Positions 44,436-55,186 are shown, counted from the stretch's first letter. The stretch is DNA of 64,000 nt from Rhynchopus sp. YZ270_cl-10 (GCA_964035575.1 OZ037852.1:682001-746000), one strand, 5' to 3'. The notes: a model not told the origin generated them from the sequence alone. Program-made: numbers and translations.

Positions 44436-44717
44436 ACTTGAAATACAAAGCCCTCTCGTGAACAGTGTACCTTTGGTACATGAGGGGTGGATACCCAACC
44501 ATGCAGTCTAAAATGATCCTGAGCCCCTAAATCACTAATAAAAATAAAAATAAAAAGTTGATAAGATGGACCTGGCCTCGTGCTTGATCACCTAGAATAA
44601 CCCGGCTGAAAGACACGGCACACTTAACACAAACAATTCCCTATTTTTTTTGAAAACTTGGTTGTATTAGTGTAGACACCCGAGGATGAACTCCACTATA
44701 CTAGTTTTTTTTTTTTT
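44436..44717 (+). repeat. Chain of short modules (C, unnamed, A) joined by A-rich linkers
   Basis: Module C at 44436-44480, a 45-bp phrase, (AAAAAT)n, a GATAAGATGGACCTGGCCTC phrase, then module A at 44651-44717 ending in a T run. It shows how these short units are strung together. Confidence 0.5.
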
Positions 44718-44719
44718 GG

Positions 44720-45190
44720 GGGAGATAAAAGAAACAGACGAAGCGAACCGACTACCAGTCTAAGGATTTATTTATGCCTGGTGCTTTGGGAACATGAAAC
44801 AAAAGGAAAGAATAATATGCGCAAAAAAGGATGGGTTCGGCGGGGGAGGGATTTTCGAATAATATTTTTGTTATCCACTCGAGTGCGTTATTTTCCACTC
44901 TCGTGGATAAAAAAAATTGTACTGTGTAAAAAAAATACGCGTGTATTGCAATTCGCTGTTTTCAAACCTTCACGACTTTTGATTGAAAACAATTTTTCGG
45001 TGACATAAACGCTTTTTTTTTACACAAATAGTTAGAAATTTAAAAAGGAAGCCTTGAATTTTGCACTTGTACCTCTGCACACATCAATGTAACATCTTTT
45101 ATACTATCGTAATAAAGCGGGGGGGATAATCTCACTACAAGATGTCGCTTCTTTTTATTGATATTAGAAGCCAAAAAAAAAAAAAAATAG
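44720..45190. other. Gene-free AT-rich stretch
   Basis: Contains CACTCGAGTGCG and CCACTCTCGTGG hairpin-like phrases near 44876-44905. No gene. Confidence 0.4.
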
Positions 45191-45250
45191 AGTTGAAATA
45201 CAAAGCCTTTTTAGCCTCGAGGCTGAGTACTTCATTGATGAAGAGTTTTT

Positions 45251-45376
45251 GTACTCAGGTAACTACGTAGCCCTCAGGGAGGCAAGCGTGTGCTAATACA
45301 GAAAGTATCAGTCAAGGCTGTCCTTACAGACGCATGCCAAAGCGGCCGCCACGTGGGGTGTGGACTTAAGATTGAA
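45251..45376 (-). mobile_element. SINE 3' third
   Basis: Complement of the SINE from CTTCAATCTTAAGTCC to CCTGAGTAC (24427-24550). It starts at the same internal point as the fragment at 55187-55264. Confidence 0.88.
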
Positions 45377-45768
45377 GAGTTTTTAAAAATATTTTTTTTT
45401 GTTCGCTAGAGTGGTACTGATTGTTTTGAAGTGTCCACAATCGCCCAACCAAATAGGCGGGTTCTATGTGCAATGACATCTTCAGAACTCAGATCTGCGT
45501 TTAAAAAAAGTGGAGTTATTTCATCTGGTAATCGAAAGTCTGAGGGAGGGGGGGAAATCCCCCTGTGTATCCCGATGGAGTTTTTTGTTGTGTCGACAAT
45601 CGCCTAAGAACCTGAATGGGGCTAATAGGGTCTGTACTCAATGTTGGCCGAAGCCTTTGTACTACGGAAGGTATAGACCATGTGTTTTTTTTGGCTTCGA
45701 TATCACATCAAATAGTGTTCGTAAGAGATGGGGGAAAAAAAACTTGAACATTATCGTAAAAAAGGTTG

Positions 45769-45910
45769 ACTTGAAATACAAAGCCCTCTCGTGAATAGTG
45801 TACCTTTGGTGCATGACTAACTGTACCGGGGATGGACACCGAGCCAGGCAAAGTTTGAAAAGTGCAAACGTCTCACCGTTCATCGGCGGACACAGGCACC
45901 TGGTATAATA
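45769..45910 (+). repeat. Modules C and E in series
   Basis: Module C (CTTGAAATACAAAGCCCTC) is followed at 45855-45905 by module E (TTGAAAAGTGCAAACGTCTC, then ACCGTTCATCGGCGGACACA). Module E recurs at 47203-47250. Confidence 0.5.
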
Positions 45911-45982
45911 AATGATCGAAAGACGAGAGACAAATTGTATTCGTTTTTTTTTTTTTTTTTTTTTTTTTTTTGATAAATTGTT

Positions 45983-46280
45983 CAGGCTCTCCGCTAGGAT
46001 TTCCGATTTTGAAAATATTCTGTTGATGGTCCACGTTGGTGGGGTACATGCTTGCGCCGCAGGCGCACGGTACGCAACTTTTTTTTTTACCAACGCCCGA
46101 TTTTGACTTTTTTGGGACGTTTGAGCACTCACCTCTCCATATCTTCTTCTCCTGAGCTTTTTTGACAGGTAGAACGGGTCTGAACCACTTAGCAGAACTT
46201 TTTTTTTTTTTCTTTTTTTCCCCATTTTCAAAAAGTTCTGTTGACAATCAACAGAACTTTAGTACCTAGCGGAGTGCCTG
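45983..46280 (-). mobile_element. 298-bp hAT-type MITE, copy 2
   Basis: Inverse of 37755-38052, of identical length. It is flanked by a perfect 8-bp duplication AAATTGTT (45975-45982 and 46281-46288). It inserted just before a module B hairpin; without it the flanks match 28851-28912. Confidence 0.96.
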
Positions 46281-46286
46281 AAATTG

Positions 46287-46340
46287 TTGGAGTAGTGCAG
46301 TTGCCTCGGTTGTGTTGCCACAGTTTGTGCAATCTCCACT
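46287..46340 (+). repeat. Hairpin module B, copy 3
   Basis: TTGGAGTAGTGCAGTTGCCT to CAATCTCCACTG followed by a T run. The GTAG to GCAG change falls in the stem. Confidence 0.55.
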
Positions 46341-46729
46341 GTTTTTTTTTAAATTGGGGGAGAAGGAGATGATTACCGTTGTTCCTCAAAGGGAGGGAAT
46401 TTTTTTTTTTATTTTGAAGTTTTTTTTTGTTGAGAGGGAGGGAAGATATTCCCCCCCATTTGTGTGCGTTATGAGTTATCGAGAATTGCCCACCAAGAGG
46501 CAGTTCTATTGTATGCGGGGGGGAAACCTCCCGCATGCTACAAAGGAAGGAGAGAGAAAAAAAAAACAATTGTTTGGAATAGACGAATATCACGGTCTCT
46601 ATGATAAGCAAGCCTGAAAAAAAGGAGGAGAGAATAGAAACGAAAGAGAAAATTTTTTTTTGTAAATTTTTTGTAAAAAGAACCCTAAAGCCGCACCTTG
46701 CAAAGGTCAGCTGAGGGGGGATGGTATAA

Positions 46730-46819
46730 CATCTGGTTTTTACCGCGAAAAAAGCGCGTATAGGAACGTATAGGACCGTATAGGGCTATATGTCTATACG
46801 CGGGGTAAAAAATCAGGTG
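46730..46819. mobile_element. 90-bp foldback MITE with 7-bp target duplication
   Basis: Same family as 10649-10817: arms ATCTGGTTTTTACCGCG and CGCGGGGTAAAAAATCAG, with GCGTATAGG units inside. Flanked by GGTATAA at 46723-46729 and 46820-46826. Confidence 0.85.
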
Positions 46820-47202
46820 GGTATAATGGTTTTTCAGAAAGAAAAAAGAAAAATCAAAACCGGCGTCTTTTTTTTTTTTTTTTTGCCATATTTTGATATT
46901 ATTCTTCCGATTCTGTTGAGCCAAAAAAAAAAAAGGAGGAAAGTTTTTATTTATCAAAAAGAGGGTATGCCCTGTTCATTGCTAGGGACCTCTCCAAGAA
47001 ATAAATAAAGCGCAAATACAAATTAAAAAAAGACAAATTTTCGCTTTTTAAGAAAAAAGGAATCACATAAACAACGTTTTGACGAAAGGAGAATAACCCA
47101 AACACACCCTCAAAAAAAGTTTTGCTTTTTTTGCTTGAATATAATAAAAAAACGTTCAACCCGCCTACCGCGCTACTACAGTAGGTAATTCGTTGAGAGA
47201 CG

Positions 47203-47250
47203 TTGAAAGTGCAAACGCCTCACCGTTCATCGGCGGACACAGGCACTGGT
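47203..47250 (+). repeat. Module E, second copy
   Basis: TTGAAAGTGCAAACGCCTCA, then CCGTTCATCGGCGGACACAG. Compare 45855-45905. Confidence 0.5.
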
Positions 47251-47361
47251 TCTCCGCGGGTTATCGAACCCCAGAGAGCACTTAAATAAACAAAAAAAAA
47301 AAAAAAAATGAAAACCAATATGATATGTCTCATGTTGAGACACCCCCCCTCAAAATGATTA

Positions 47362-47615
47362 CTGGGGGGGGTCGAATAGTAGATCCCCCCTTTGAATAGT
47401 AGACCCCCCCCTAAATTTTAGACTCCAATTTTTTTGACCCTATTTTAGGTGCTCGAAAGTGGAGTCTGACCCCCATGTCCAGGTCACAAAAATGCCCGAT
47501 GAGTCCAATAAAGCAACAAATTTCATGTTTTGAGTAGTTGTGGTAATATGTGGAAAAAAAATTATACAGGGGGGATCTACTATTTAGGGGGGATCTACTA
47601 TTCGACCCCCCCCAG
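47362..47615. mobile_element. 254-bp MITE flanked by TA (mariner-like)
   Basis: TIR CTGGGGGGGGTCGAATAG, then TAGATCCCCCC, is inverted at the right. TA occurs at 47360-47361 and 47616-47617. A second, inner copy of GAATAGTAGA-CCCCCC lies within each arm. Non-coding. Confidence 0.85.
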
Positions 47616-47619
47616 TAAG

Positions 47620-48700
47620 ATATATTATTTTCGAAAGATGGAGTTTTTTTGCACATCAGTACGAAAAAAAAATACTGTGGGACGTGCTGTTGACAGCTTT
47701 GTATGTCTTTTTGGCATTTCCCCTTTTTTGTTGGTATTCAAACAGATTATTTGATTCGTTTGAACGGCATCAACCTCACGACTGACCCACCTACGATGCC
47801 AGCCCCGGATGAAAGCATCCGTAGTACCGTAGTACCCTGTACCCTACAACAGAAGGTGTAAAAGGAAACCTAATGGCTTGGGCCGTAAGTGTGAACGGGG
47901 GGCGGTGCACAACCGCTTGTCGGCCTGTGGCCTACCTTCATTTATATTGCAGCAAAAAAAAAGGGGGGGGTAGGGGGGGCAAAAAGTATTCAAGAGGTGG
48001 ACAAAAGAAAAGATACTGTATTTTTTTTTTTCTTTCAAAGAAGGGGAAAAAATGTGAAGAAAAACGAGAGAAAAAAATAGGGGGGGTTGAAACATAATAA
48101 GTATAGTTTTGCAGTCGCTCATTCGAACGCTTTTTTTGTTCATGGGTGGATATGTATTTTTTTTTGTTGCACGAATGCAAACTACTTTAGTGTGTTTTTG
48201 TTTTGTTTTTCTAATGCTTGTAGGATCGGAAACCACCATGTCAAAAAAGACAGGTTCTGTTGCACACACAAAAAAGAAAATAGAGAAGTTGAAAGTTGCG
48301 AACGCCTAGTCGTACACCAGTGAACGCATGCTCTGACTAAAAAAAAAAAACACAAAAAAAAAAAAAAAAAATTGACAGATGCATACACCTCACAGGCGCA
48401 CACCTTAAAAAATAAGTAAAATAATACTGCCCGCAGGCTGGATGCGTGTGTGTGTGTGTGTGTTTTTTTTTCTTCTTCTTCTTCTTCATCTTCTTCGGAT
48501 AGGAATTTAACGGCTTCAGTTAAAATCCTGGAGAGCTTTTTTTATTGAAATAGTCCAAGGGAAGGATGGGGACATTTTTTTTTTTCTTTTTTGGAGCGGA
48601 GAAAAGAATCTAGGGGGGAGAGGTCGAGTTGGTTAACATATCCTTGTAGGACGCAAGGCGAGCACTTTTTTTTTTTTTTTTTCCCCCCCTTCAAAAAGCT
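47620..48700. other. Gene-free stretch
   Basis: No gene. Contains a module-like TTGAAAGTTGCGAACGCC at 48287, a (TG)n run near 48450 and a (TTC)n run near 48470. Confidence 0.4.
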
Positions 48701-49034
48701 TAACCCTTTATGGACCACGGCCGTATTTTGCGATTTGCTATGATTGTCTCTCACATAGGTAAAATGAGATCCGATGCATATTTTTGATCGTACCTGGCCG
48801 CAATTGAAAGATTTTGAGCAGATCTTTCAAATGGAGCAGAAATCGAAATAAAATGAGAAAAATGGAAAATGGAAAATTGAGGAGAGCTGATATTTTTTTC
48901 TGAAAATTTTGAAGAAAAAAATTATTCCGGCTGCGCACCTGTTTTTTCGGTTTTCGAAAATGGCTTTATTTGAAAGATCGGTTCAAAATCTTTCAAAAGA
49001 AAAAAAAAATCGATCAAAAAAGTCCTAGTAGATA

Positions 49035-49806
49035 ATGTCTCACTGCATGGAGAGAAGGTATCAACCAACTACATATACCGTAATTGTACAGAGGTTGGAC
49101 AGTACAAAAGTTGGGGCTTTTGGGACTTTTGGCCAACTTGGCATGGTGCTGAACAAAGGTGAACGCCGCATCCCCCGCACATGTAATCTGTTTTCAGACG
49201 CCTGTTTCCCAAGCAAGAAGAAGTTGTCGACCAACACCCTCCTGCCAGTGTCTCTGTACCTTGACCGTGTTGATATACAGTAGGACAAGAAACTTGGCGA
49301 CCAAATAATATTGGCGGATTTTGGGGGTTTTCTTGCAATTGGCGACTTTTTTGGTCGCCAATATTAATTGGTAGGGTAGTGGTTCGTAGTCACAGTGGTT
49401 GGGAAGTGGTTTTTTTCGCAATTTTGGTAAAGTTTTTGTGCCTCACCATGTGTATTTTTGGGTGACTGCGTGAGTGCGTGGCGCGGAGCTAATATTCGAC
49501 TTTCTTGAAAGATACGCTGCACCTGGTGCACTGAAGGGGCACATTTTTTGTACTTGACCGCTTTCCCACCAAATAACTTGCCGACCAAAAAATATTGGCG
49601 GATTTTGGGGGTTTTCTTGCAATTGGCGACTTTTTTGGTCGCCAATATTACTTGTCCTACTGTAGATTTTCTGTACAATGTCCCTCAAAAGACAAAATGC
49701 AATAAATACACGGAGAAGAGGCACATCCAGTTCAGGGTCAGGAACTGCAACGACGCGTGTTACTTTGCCCAGTCGCGGGTATTTTCCATTATTTTAGTTT
49801 CGTTCT
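49035..49806 (+). pseudogene. Element-encoded ORF split by a MITE
   Basis: 49035-49277 is open up to the MITE (MSHCMERRYQPTTYTVIVQR... LDRVDI). Past the MITE the frame continues as DFLYNVPQKTKCNKYTEKRH... to a stop at 49806, giving about 128 codons across the join if the 387-bp insertion is discounted. The last part (KTKC-x5-KR...RNC-x3-CYF) loosely resembles the cysteine-rich tail of piggyBac transposases. The ORF was probably functional in the element before the MITE inserted, or serves as a truncated derivative. Confidence 0.45.
49278..49662. mobile_element. 385-bp Tc1/mariner-like MITE
   Basis: TIR CAGTAGGACAAG is inverted at the right as CTTGTCCTACTG. TA occurs at 49276-49277 and 49663-49664. 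Each end carries a 70-bp subterminal repeat (GGCGGATTTTGGGGGTTTTC, TTGGTCGCCAATATTA) in the same orientation. It is nested inside the piggyBac-like element. Confidence 0.9.
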
Positions 49807-50766
49807 GAAGACCGTACAAAATGGTTCCCTGCACACCAAAGTTTGAATCCTCTGATGACTCAAGCGCGTCAGAATGGTACATTATTCCCAAAAAATGACC
49901 CAAAATACCCTATTATGTGATAATGCCGGGTGTGGATGAGAGGGGATGAGAGCGTCAAAAAAAATCGAATATTGCGTCTTTTGAAAGATTTCGCACAAAA
50001 TCTTCTCATTAAAAAAAAAAATTTTCAAAAAGTCCTAGTGGAAGCCAATTTAGGTGGTTGCGTGGACATATATGTCCCCTCTGGTCCTTAAATGGTTAAG
50101 ACGGTTTTTCCACTAAGGTGAAAGCCTAAAAAGAGCTTTCCAAAACTAAAGTCTATTGTGCGAGAAGCAGGGATGTAAGAGGGTTTCGAAAAAACGCTCC
50201 TACGTTGCGCCTGCATCATTGGGCACGGGCTTCTTCACAGTAACATCGATGGTCGACCCGTGTGCGCATGGTATACGCGTAGACGCTTTCGGCACCAATG
50301 AAGGAACCTACTCACAGGGTGCCATTTACCATCGATTGATAGAGTGGTCTTGATGTAAGATGTTTGACCCATTACCCAATATTTACTTCACCATTTTTTT
50401 TTAAATACCGGCAGTGGGGTCATCTAGGCAAGATCGGGACGTTCTGAAGCTCAAAAAAAAAATAATCAAAATGTACTTGAAAGATGAATGTGTCTCACTG
50501 TGCACACGCATCTAAATAAAACAACATGCAACACAGAAATTGGCAATATCCCACAAAAAAGGGGTTTCCCAAAACCTGTCAAACACACTCGGAACAAAAC
50601 AGACCAGAACGGAAGTCCCCCCTCCTCCTCCTTCCCCCCCAAAAAAAAAACTTAGTTACCCAAAAAGGACGTTGAATTTCAGAAAGCAAAAAAAAAACCC
50701 CTCCCCCCTGATAGTGCCCGCAACCCAACACACCCAACGGGCAACGATTTTTTGACCTGCAAACCC

Positions 50767-51342
50767 CTACGGTAACAGCGGCAAATCATCTGGAGAGGAG
50801 GAGGTGTCGTGCTCGGATTCAACCCGGACACCGACGGCGTCTGCGAAGAGGGGTGCGGAGAGGCTGAATGAGACTTTTCTGAGAAGCGCGTTGCGAGGGC
50901 TGGCAGAGCGGTTGCGGGAGACGAGGATGGACTTTGTTGAGGGTGAGCCAGCGGGCGACCACTGTGGAGACCCTGCAAGACTGGTTGCGACAGATGCAAC
51001 CATCATTGGCGAGCACGATGAGTTGGTTCCCAGGGTGGTTTCTGTCAATGTCGTAGTATTCGTGCTTGCGCTTTGAGCCGAATGCTTTCTAAACTGATAT
51101 AAGGTCTCGTACTGAGAAGAGTCCCTGGTTGGAAGCTTCATCGACGCGGGAATGTCCAGCCTCGTGCCCTGCATCGCTTCCGAGAGAGACACCCCAGAGC
51201 ATTGCTGTTCCCCCTCCTTCGCGAGCATCAACTTAACCACAATGCTGACCTGCATTAACCGTCTCTTCGCAGCCTCAGAGGAAACGATTCTCTCCCGTTT
51301 CTCCTGTTCTGTTTGCTCCAACACCCCGCTCGGGCGAGTCAT
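50767..51342 (-). CDS. Ser/Thr-rich hypothetical protein
   Basis: 191 residues from the ATG at 51342 (MTRPSGVLEQTEQEKRERIV). Residues 1-45 form a charged helix. The middle is Ser/Thr-rich with Pro-directed and basic-directed phosphorylation-like sites (SPQWSPAGSP, RNRSASPRN, RKVSFSLS). It ends in an acidic tail. GC-rich codons against AT-rich flanks support coding. Probably disordered; no domain is recognised. It could be a first exon, but a clear stop closes the frame and no strong donor was chosen. Confidence 0.6.
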   Translation of the reverse strand: MTRPSGVLEQTEQEKRERIVSSEAAKRRLMQVSIVVKLMLAKEGEQQCSGVSLSEAMQGTRLDIPASMKLPTRDSSQYETLYQFRKHSAQSASTNTTTLTETTLGTNSSCSPMMVASVATSLAGSPQWSPAGSPSTKSILVSRNRSASPRNALLRKVSFSLSAPLFADAVGVRVESEHDTSSSPDDLPLLP

Positions 51343-51779
51343 TGTTTCAAAAAGGTGAAGGCGAAGAGGAGGAGAACAAAATGAACAAAATAAAGGGATC
51401 TCGCACAAGAAAAAGAGGAATGGGGGAGGGGGGAGAAAAGTGGGGGTGCTTGAGGGGATGGGTTGAGGGGATGGGTTGAGGGGATGGGTTGTGCGGGTTT
51501 TTGTAGACCCGGTTCCCTGTTGCAGTGTGGGGTGGTGGTGTGGGGTATGGGATTACTTGAGATATCGACGAAAAGTGTAGCACAGCGTATCTCATCATCT
51601 AAAACTGAGGGGTTAATGAAAAACAGCGGGGGCTTATATAGGAGGGTAAAACGAGGCTGACCGACTTTTCACCAAGTCTTACTGAATCAGTAACTAAAAC
51701 TCGGTCAGGCAGGCTGTTTTTTTTTACAATAGGCACGTAGTTTCACAATATGCAAAAAAAAATTGGCATTTCCGTCCGC

Positions 51780-51815
51780 GCTGTCGCAAACCCGCAAACC
51801 CGCAAACTCGTAAAC
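51780..51815 (+). repeat. Short CAAACCCG octamer run
   Basis: GCAAACCCGCAAACCCGCAA then ACTCGTAAAC. It lies downstream of ankyrin paralog 3. A longer run is at 53878-53926. Confidence 0.75.
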
Positions 51816-52074
51816 ACGTTGATGTCCTGGCAAGCACGTTTGATTTCGTCGTCGAAGGTGCGACGTTTTGCACCCTCTATAAAAAACACCGGTACGTTAC
51901 TTTGAGGAGGGCACAGGTGGCGTCGGGTGCGAAGCGCTGGCGGTTACACACTGAATGGTCAGGCAGTGTGTCCCTGACATGAGTGCCAGCGTTCCAACCG
52001 CGTACAAAAAACTGAACGCCGCAGGAAAAGTACAACTTCAACCAAGATGCACGTACAAGAACAATGGCATTCTT

Positions 52075-53439
52075 CTAACCCTCAATAGCCCCTGCATCAA
52101 TGAGCACCTGCACCACGTCTGCATGTTTTCTCTTCACAGCAACCTGCAATGCAGTGTAGTTGTTGCTGCCTTGGTGATTCAGGTCCACCTTCGGCAAACT
52201 CACAAGATAGCGCACAGTATCGGTGTATCCATAATACGCTGCAAGGAGAAGACACGTGTCTCCTTTGGTGTTTCTGGCACGCACATCCGCACCTGCTTCG
52301 ACCAACATCTTCACAGTTGTGAGTTCTCCTGAACGGCTTGCCAAGTGCAGTGGCGATAATCCTTGATCACTCTTTGTCTCAATGTCTGCCCCTGCATCAA
52401 TGAGCACCTGCACCACGTCTGCATGTTTTTTATAAACAGCAGCGTTCAACGCAGTGTGGTTGTTGATCTGTTGGTGGTTCAGGTCCACCTCCGGCAAGCT
52501 CACAAGATAGCGCACAGTGTCGGTGAGTCCTAAATACGCTGCAAAGATAAGACACGTGTATCTTCTGTCGTCTGTGGCACGCACATCCGCACCTGCTTTG
52601 ACCAACATCTTCACAGTTGTGAGTTCTCCTGAACGGCTAGCCAAGTGCAGAGGCGAGCATCCTACATCATCCTTTGTGTCAATGTCTGCCCCTGCATCAA
52701 TGAGCACCTGCACCATGTCTGCATGCTTTCTCTTCACAGCAACCTGCAACGCAGTGAAGTTGTTGCTGCCTTGCTGATTTAGGTCCACCTCCGGCAAGCT
52801 CACAAGATAGCGCACAATATCGGTGTGTCCATCATAAGCTGCAAGGATAAGACACGTTTCTCTGTCGGCGTCTGTGGCACGCACATCCGCACCTGCTTCG
52901 ACCAACATCTTCACAATTGTGAGTTCTCCTGAACGGATGGCCAAGTGCAAAGGCGAACGCCCTTTGTCGTTCTTTGTCTCAATGTCTGCCCCTGCACCGA
53001 TGAATACCTGACACACTGCAGGGTCCTCCCACATGGCTGGACAAAGGTGCGACGTCTGACCTGCACTGTCCTTGGAGTCGTGTGGGACAAAGGCGACCTT
53101 GCTGCAGACTGACTTCCAATGCTGCAAGAGGACCTCCGTGCACGCAGTGTGGTCTGCGTGGACACACTCACTCAGCAGGATCCCGAAGCTCATCTGCGTT
53201 GTCTCGACATACGGAAGAAGCAGTGTGAGGCATTCATTGTGGTTCCCTCTGCATGCCTCGTGCACAGCTTCGAAGGTGACCGTTTTCGTTTTGCTGCCTG
53301 GGGAGAGCTTCTTGAGTGCTGCCCGCACGGCAGCGGTGTTGCCGTTCCTGACAGCCTCCAGCAGGTCCTTGTCAGAAGGCTTTCTTCTTTTTGGTGGGTT
53401 CTGGTTTGGTGTGCTGCCTGCGTGTTGCTTCGACAACAT
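52075..53439 (-). CDS. Ankyrin-repeat protein, paralog 3
   Basis: A single exon of 454 residues from the ATG at 53439 (MLSKQHAGSTPNQNPPKRRK); one extra codon after Met compared with the other paralogs. It has the same degenerate N-terminal region and three 300-bp ankyrin modules. It is more diverged than paralogs 1 and 2 and ends early within the last module (VLIDAGAIEG). The ATATAA seen upstream of the other two is AAAAAA here, and the upstream flank is unrelated, so its regulation may differ. Confidence 0.85.
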   Translation of the reverse strand: MLSKQHAGSTPNQNPPKRRKPSDKDLLEAVRNGNTAAVRAALKKLSPGSKTKTVTFEAVHEACRGNHNECLTLLLPYVETTQMSFGILLSECVHADHTACTEVLLQHWKSVCSKVAFVPHDSKDSAGQTSHLCPAMWEDPAVCQVFIGAGADIETKNDKGRSPLHLAIRSGELTIVKMLVEAGADVRATDADRETCLILAAYDGHTDIVRYLVSLPEVDLNQQGSNNFTALQVAVKRKHADMVQVLIDAGADIDTKDDVGCSPLHLASRSGELTTVKMLVKAGADVRATDDRRYTCLIFAAYLGLTDTVRYLVSLPEVDLNHQQINNHTALNAAVYKKHADVVQVLIDAGADIETKSDQGLSPLHLASRSGELTTVKMLVEAGADVRARNTKGDTCLLLAAYYGYTDTVRYLVSLPKVDLNHQGSNNYTALQVAVKRKHADVVQVLIDAGAIEG

Positions 53440-53875
53440 GGTGCTGTGTGTATTGCTGTGATGTTGATGATACTTTGTGTTTTTTGCGAGGTTGCGGGGG
53501 TAAAACGGCTCTGAATCGACCCCCGGCCGTGACCTCCCCAAAGAAAAAAAAATTTCCCGTCGTGACGGCCGTTATACTTGTATGTATGTCCGCATTAAAA
53601 GAAAATGGGATGAGGAGGTTCTTGTGTGTTGCCTGGAGGGTGTGGGTGGTGTGTAAATAGTTCGGGAGAAAAACAATGGTGGTTGCGGAATGGAGGATTC
53701 GATATATACTTTGAAGCAAAATCCCCTACAAAAATGAAATACCCCCCATATCGGACGTGGTCTCTGATCTGTCTGTGCGGCGGATATATTTCCCCCAACA
53801 CAGCATGGTTGGTCAGGAACTCTTCAACGTGTCTGTTGCAAAAGAACACTAACCCATTTACACACCATCACCGCA
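53440..53875. other. Gene-free spacer
   Basis: Upstream flank of paralog 3. No shared repeat, and short open frames only. Confidence 0.4.
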
Positions 53876-53877
53876 AT

Positions 53878-53926
53878 CTGCAAACCCGCAAACCCGCAAA
53901 CCCGCAAACCCGCAAACCCGCAAACA
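53878..53926 (+). repeat. (CAAACCCG)n octamer, about 6 copies
   Basis: Directly abuts a truncated ankyrin fragment. On the other strand it reads CGGGTTTG, a telomere-like T/G pattern. Confidence 0.9.
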
Positions 53927-53929
53927 AAT

Positions 53930-54112
53930 CTGCCCCTGCATCAATGAGCACCTGCACCACGTCTGTATGTCGTTCTTCCACAGCACAGTGCAACGCAGTG
54001 TAGTTGATGGTGTCTCGGTGATTCAGGTCCACCTCCGGCAAGCTCACAAGATAGCGCACAGTATCGGTGTGTCCAAGACACGCTCCCTGGATAAGACACG
54101 TGTTTCTTCTGG
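53930..54112 (-). pseudogene. Ankyrin fragment
   Basis: About 60 codons of the ankyrin module (RYLVSLPEVDLNHRDTINYT to LIDAGAD), joined at the left to the octamer run and at the right to unrelated sequence. It has no start and no N-terminal region. Confidence 0.9.
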
Positions 54113-54366
54113 GGGTTGGGGAACGCGAATCCTATTTGAGCATGCTTCGGGTCTGGGGAATTTTTTCTTTCTTTGTGATTATTTGATGACGTGTGGACAC
54201 GTCGCTTTTTTCGCGTGAACTCCACCACGTAGCCATTCTTCGCGTGTGTCTCGTTTCGTGGATACCGCAATCGTATCTGCAGAATTTCCACTGATCTTCG
54301 CAATTTCTTGCCAAGATCAGTGGTCTGCAGATTGACACAATGTACACTTTTAAGCGCCAAAACGTG
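54113..54366 (-). CDS. Candidate coding fragment, basic protein
   Basis: The minus-strand frame LALKSVHCVNLQTTDLGKKL, then RRSVEILQIRLRYPRNETHA, is open for about 85 codons and looks coding, with many Arg/Lys. It runs into the ankyrin fragment out of frame. There is no ATG in frame, so it is an exon or a remnant. Family unknown. Confidence 0.3.
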
Positions 54367-55186
54367 TGTGATGGATATTCGGGACTATGTGGGGTCCGGG
54401 AGGGGTATTTTGGGGGTTTCAGGCAAAAAAACGAAAAAAATATGACCGTAACAGGGTGTGCAAAGTGTCTTGGGGATGTCTTGGGGACGTCTTGGGCATT
54501 TTTTTGACCTAAAAACACCAAAAAAACACTTCCAAAAGTGTCAAATATGTCCAAAACAGGTTGGAATGGACTCACAGGCCACTTTTGGGGTATATTTGTG
54601 CCAAAGGAGGCTTTGTGATGTCAAAAAATATCCCGGTTTTTGATTTTTTTTCTCGAAAAATCGCTATTTTGCCCAAAGTGGCCAAAACGTGAAAAAAGCC
54701 GTTTTTTCACTATTTTTTTCCATTTTTTTGTATTCTGGGGTGGCTTCTGGGTCGTTTTTCGACCCACAGGCCCCCTGTGACCCACTCTGAGGGTGTTTTT
54801 CACCCGCAGTTGCCTTGGAGATGACCAGATAATGCCAAATGAATTTTCCGTGCGCAAAAAATGGCTGGAGTCGTACCCCCTAGGCATACCTAGAAAGCGA
54901 ATATGATATTCGGCCTATATTCGGATCCAAAATTCTTGGGCCATATTCGGCCTATATTCGGATCCGAATATAGGCCGAATATCATATTCGCCCTATATTC
55001 GGATCCGAATACACAGAATCTAGACTGCAGAAAGGGTGTGAGTGAGTTTGGATGGGGGTGGGTGGGGACATGAGGTAGCGAAACGCGTGTATTGGGGGGT
55101 GGGTGTGGGGGTCTTTTGATGATCGGTGTCTTTGCAAAAACAAGAGAAGTTGAAAGCACAAAAAGCACTGTTGATGGAAAAGAGGC

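Larger units (their letters stand above)
48704..50095. mobile_element. TTAA-flanked piggyBac-like element
   Basis: TTAA at 48700-48703 and 50096-50099 flank imperfect TIRs CCCTTTATGGACCA and CCATTTAAGGACCA (12 of 14 match). At 1.39 kb it is too small for a complete transposase gene. It contains a short coding region (49035-49806) that is interrupted by a TA-flanked MITE. Confidence 0.75.

Noticed and set aside
44651-44717. Spliced-leader RNA gene
   Set aside because: Module A ends in a T run and is repeated, but no splice donor or consistent leader sequence is present, and the genes here have ordinary introns.
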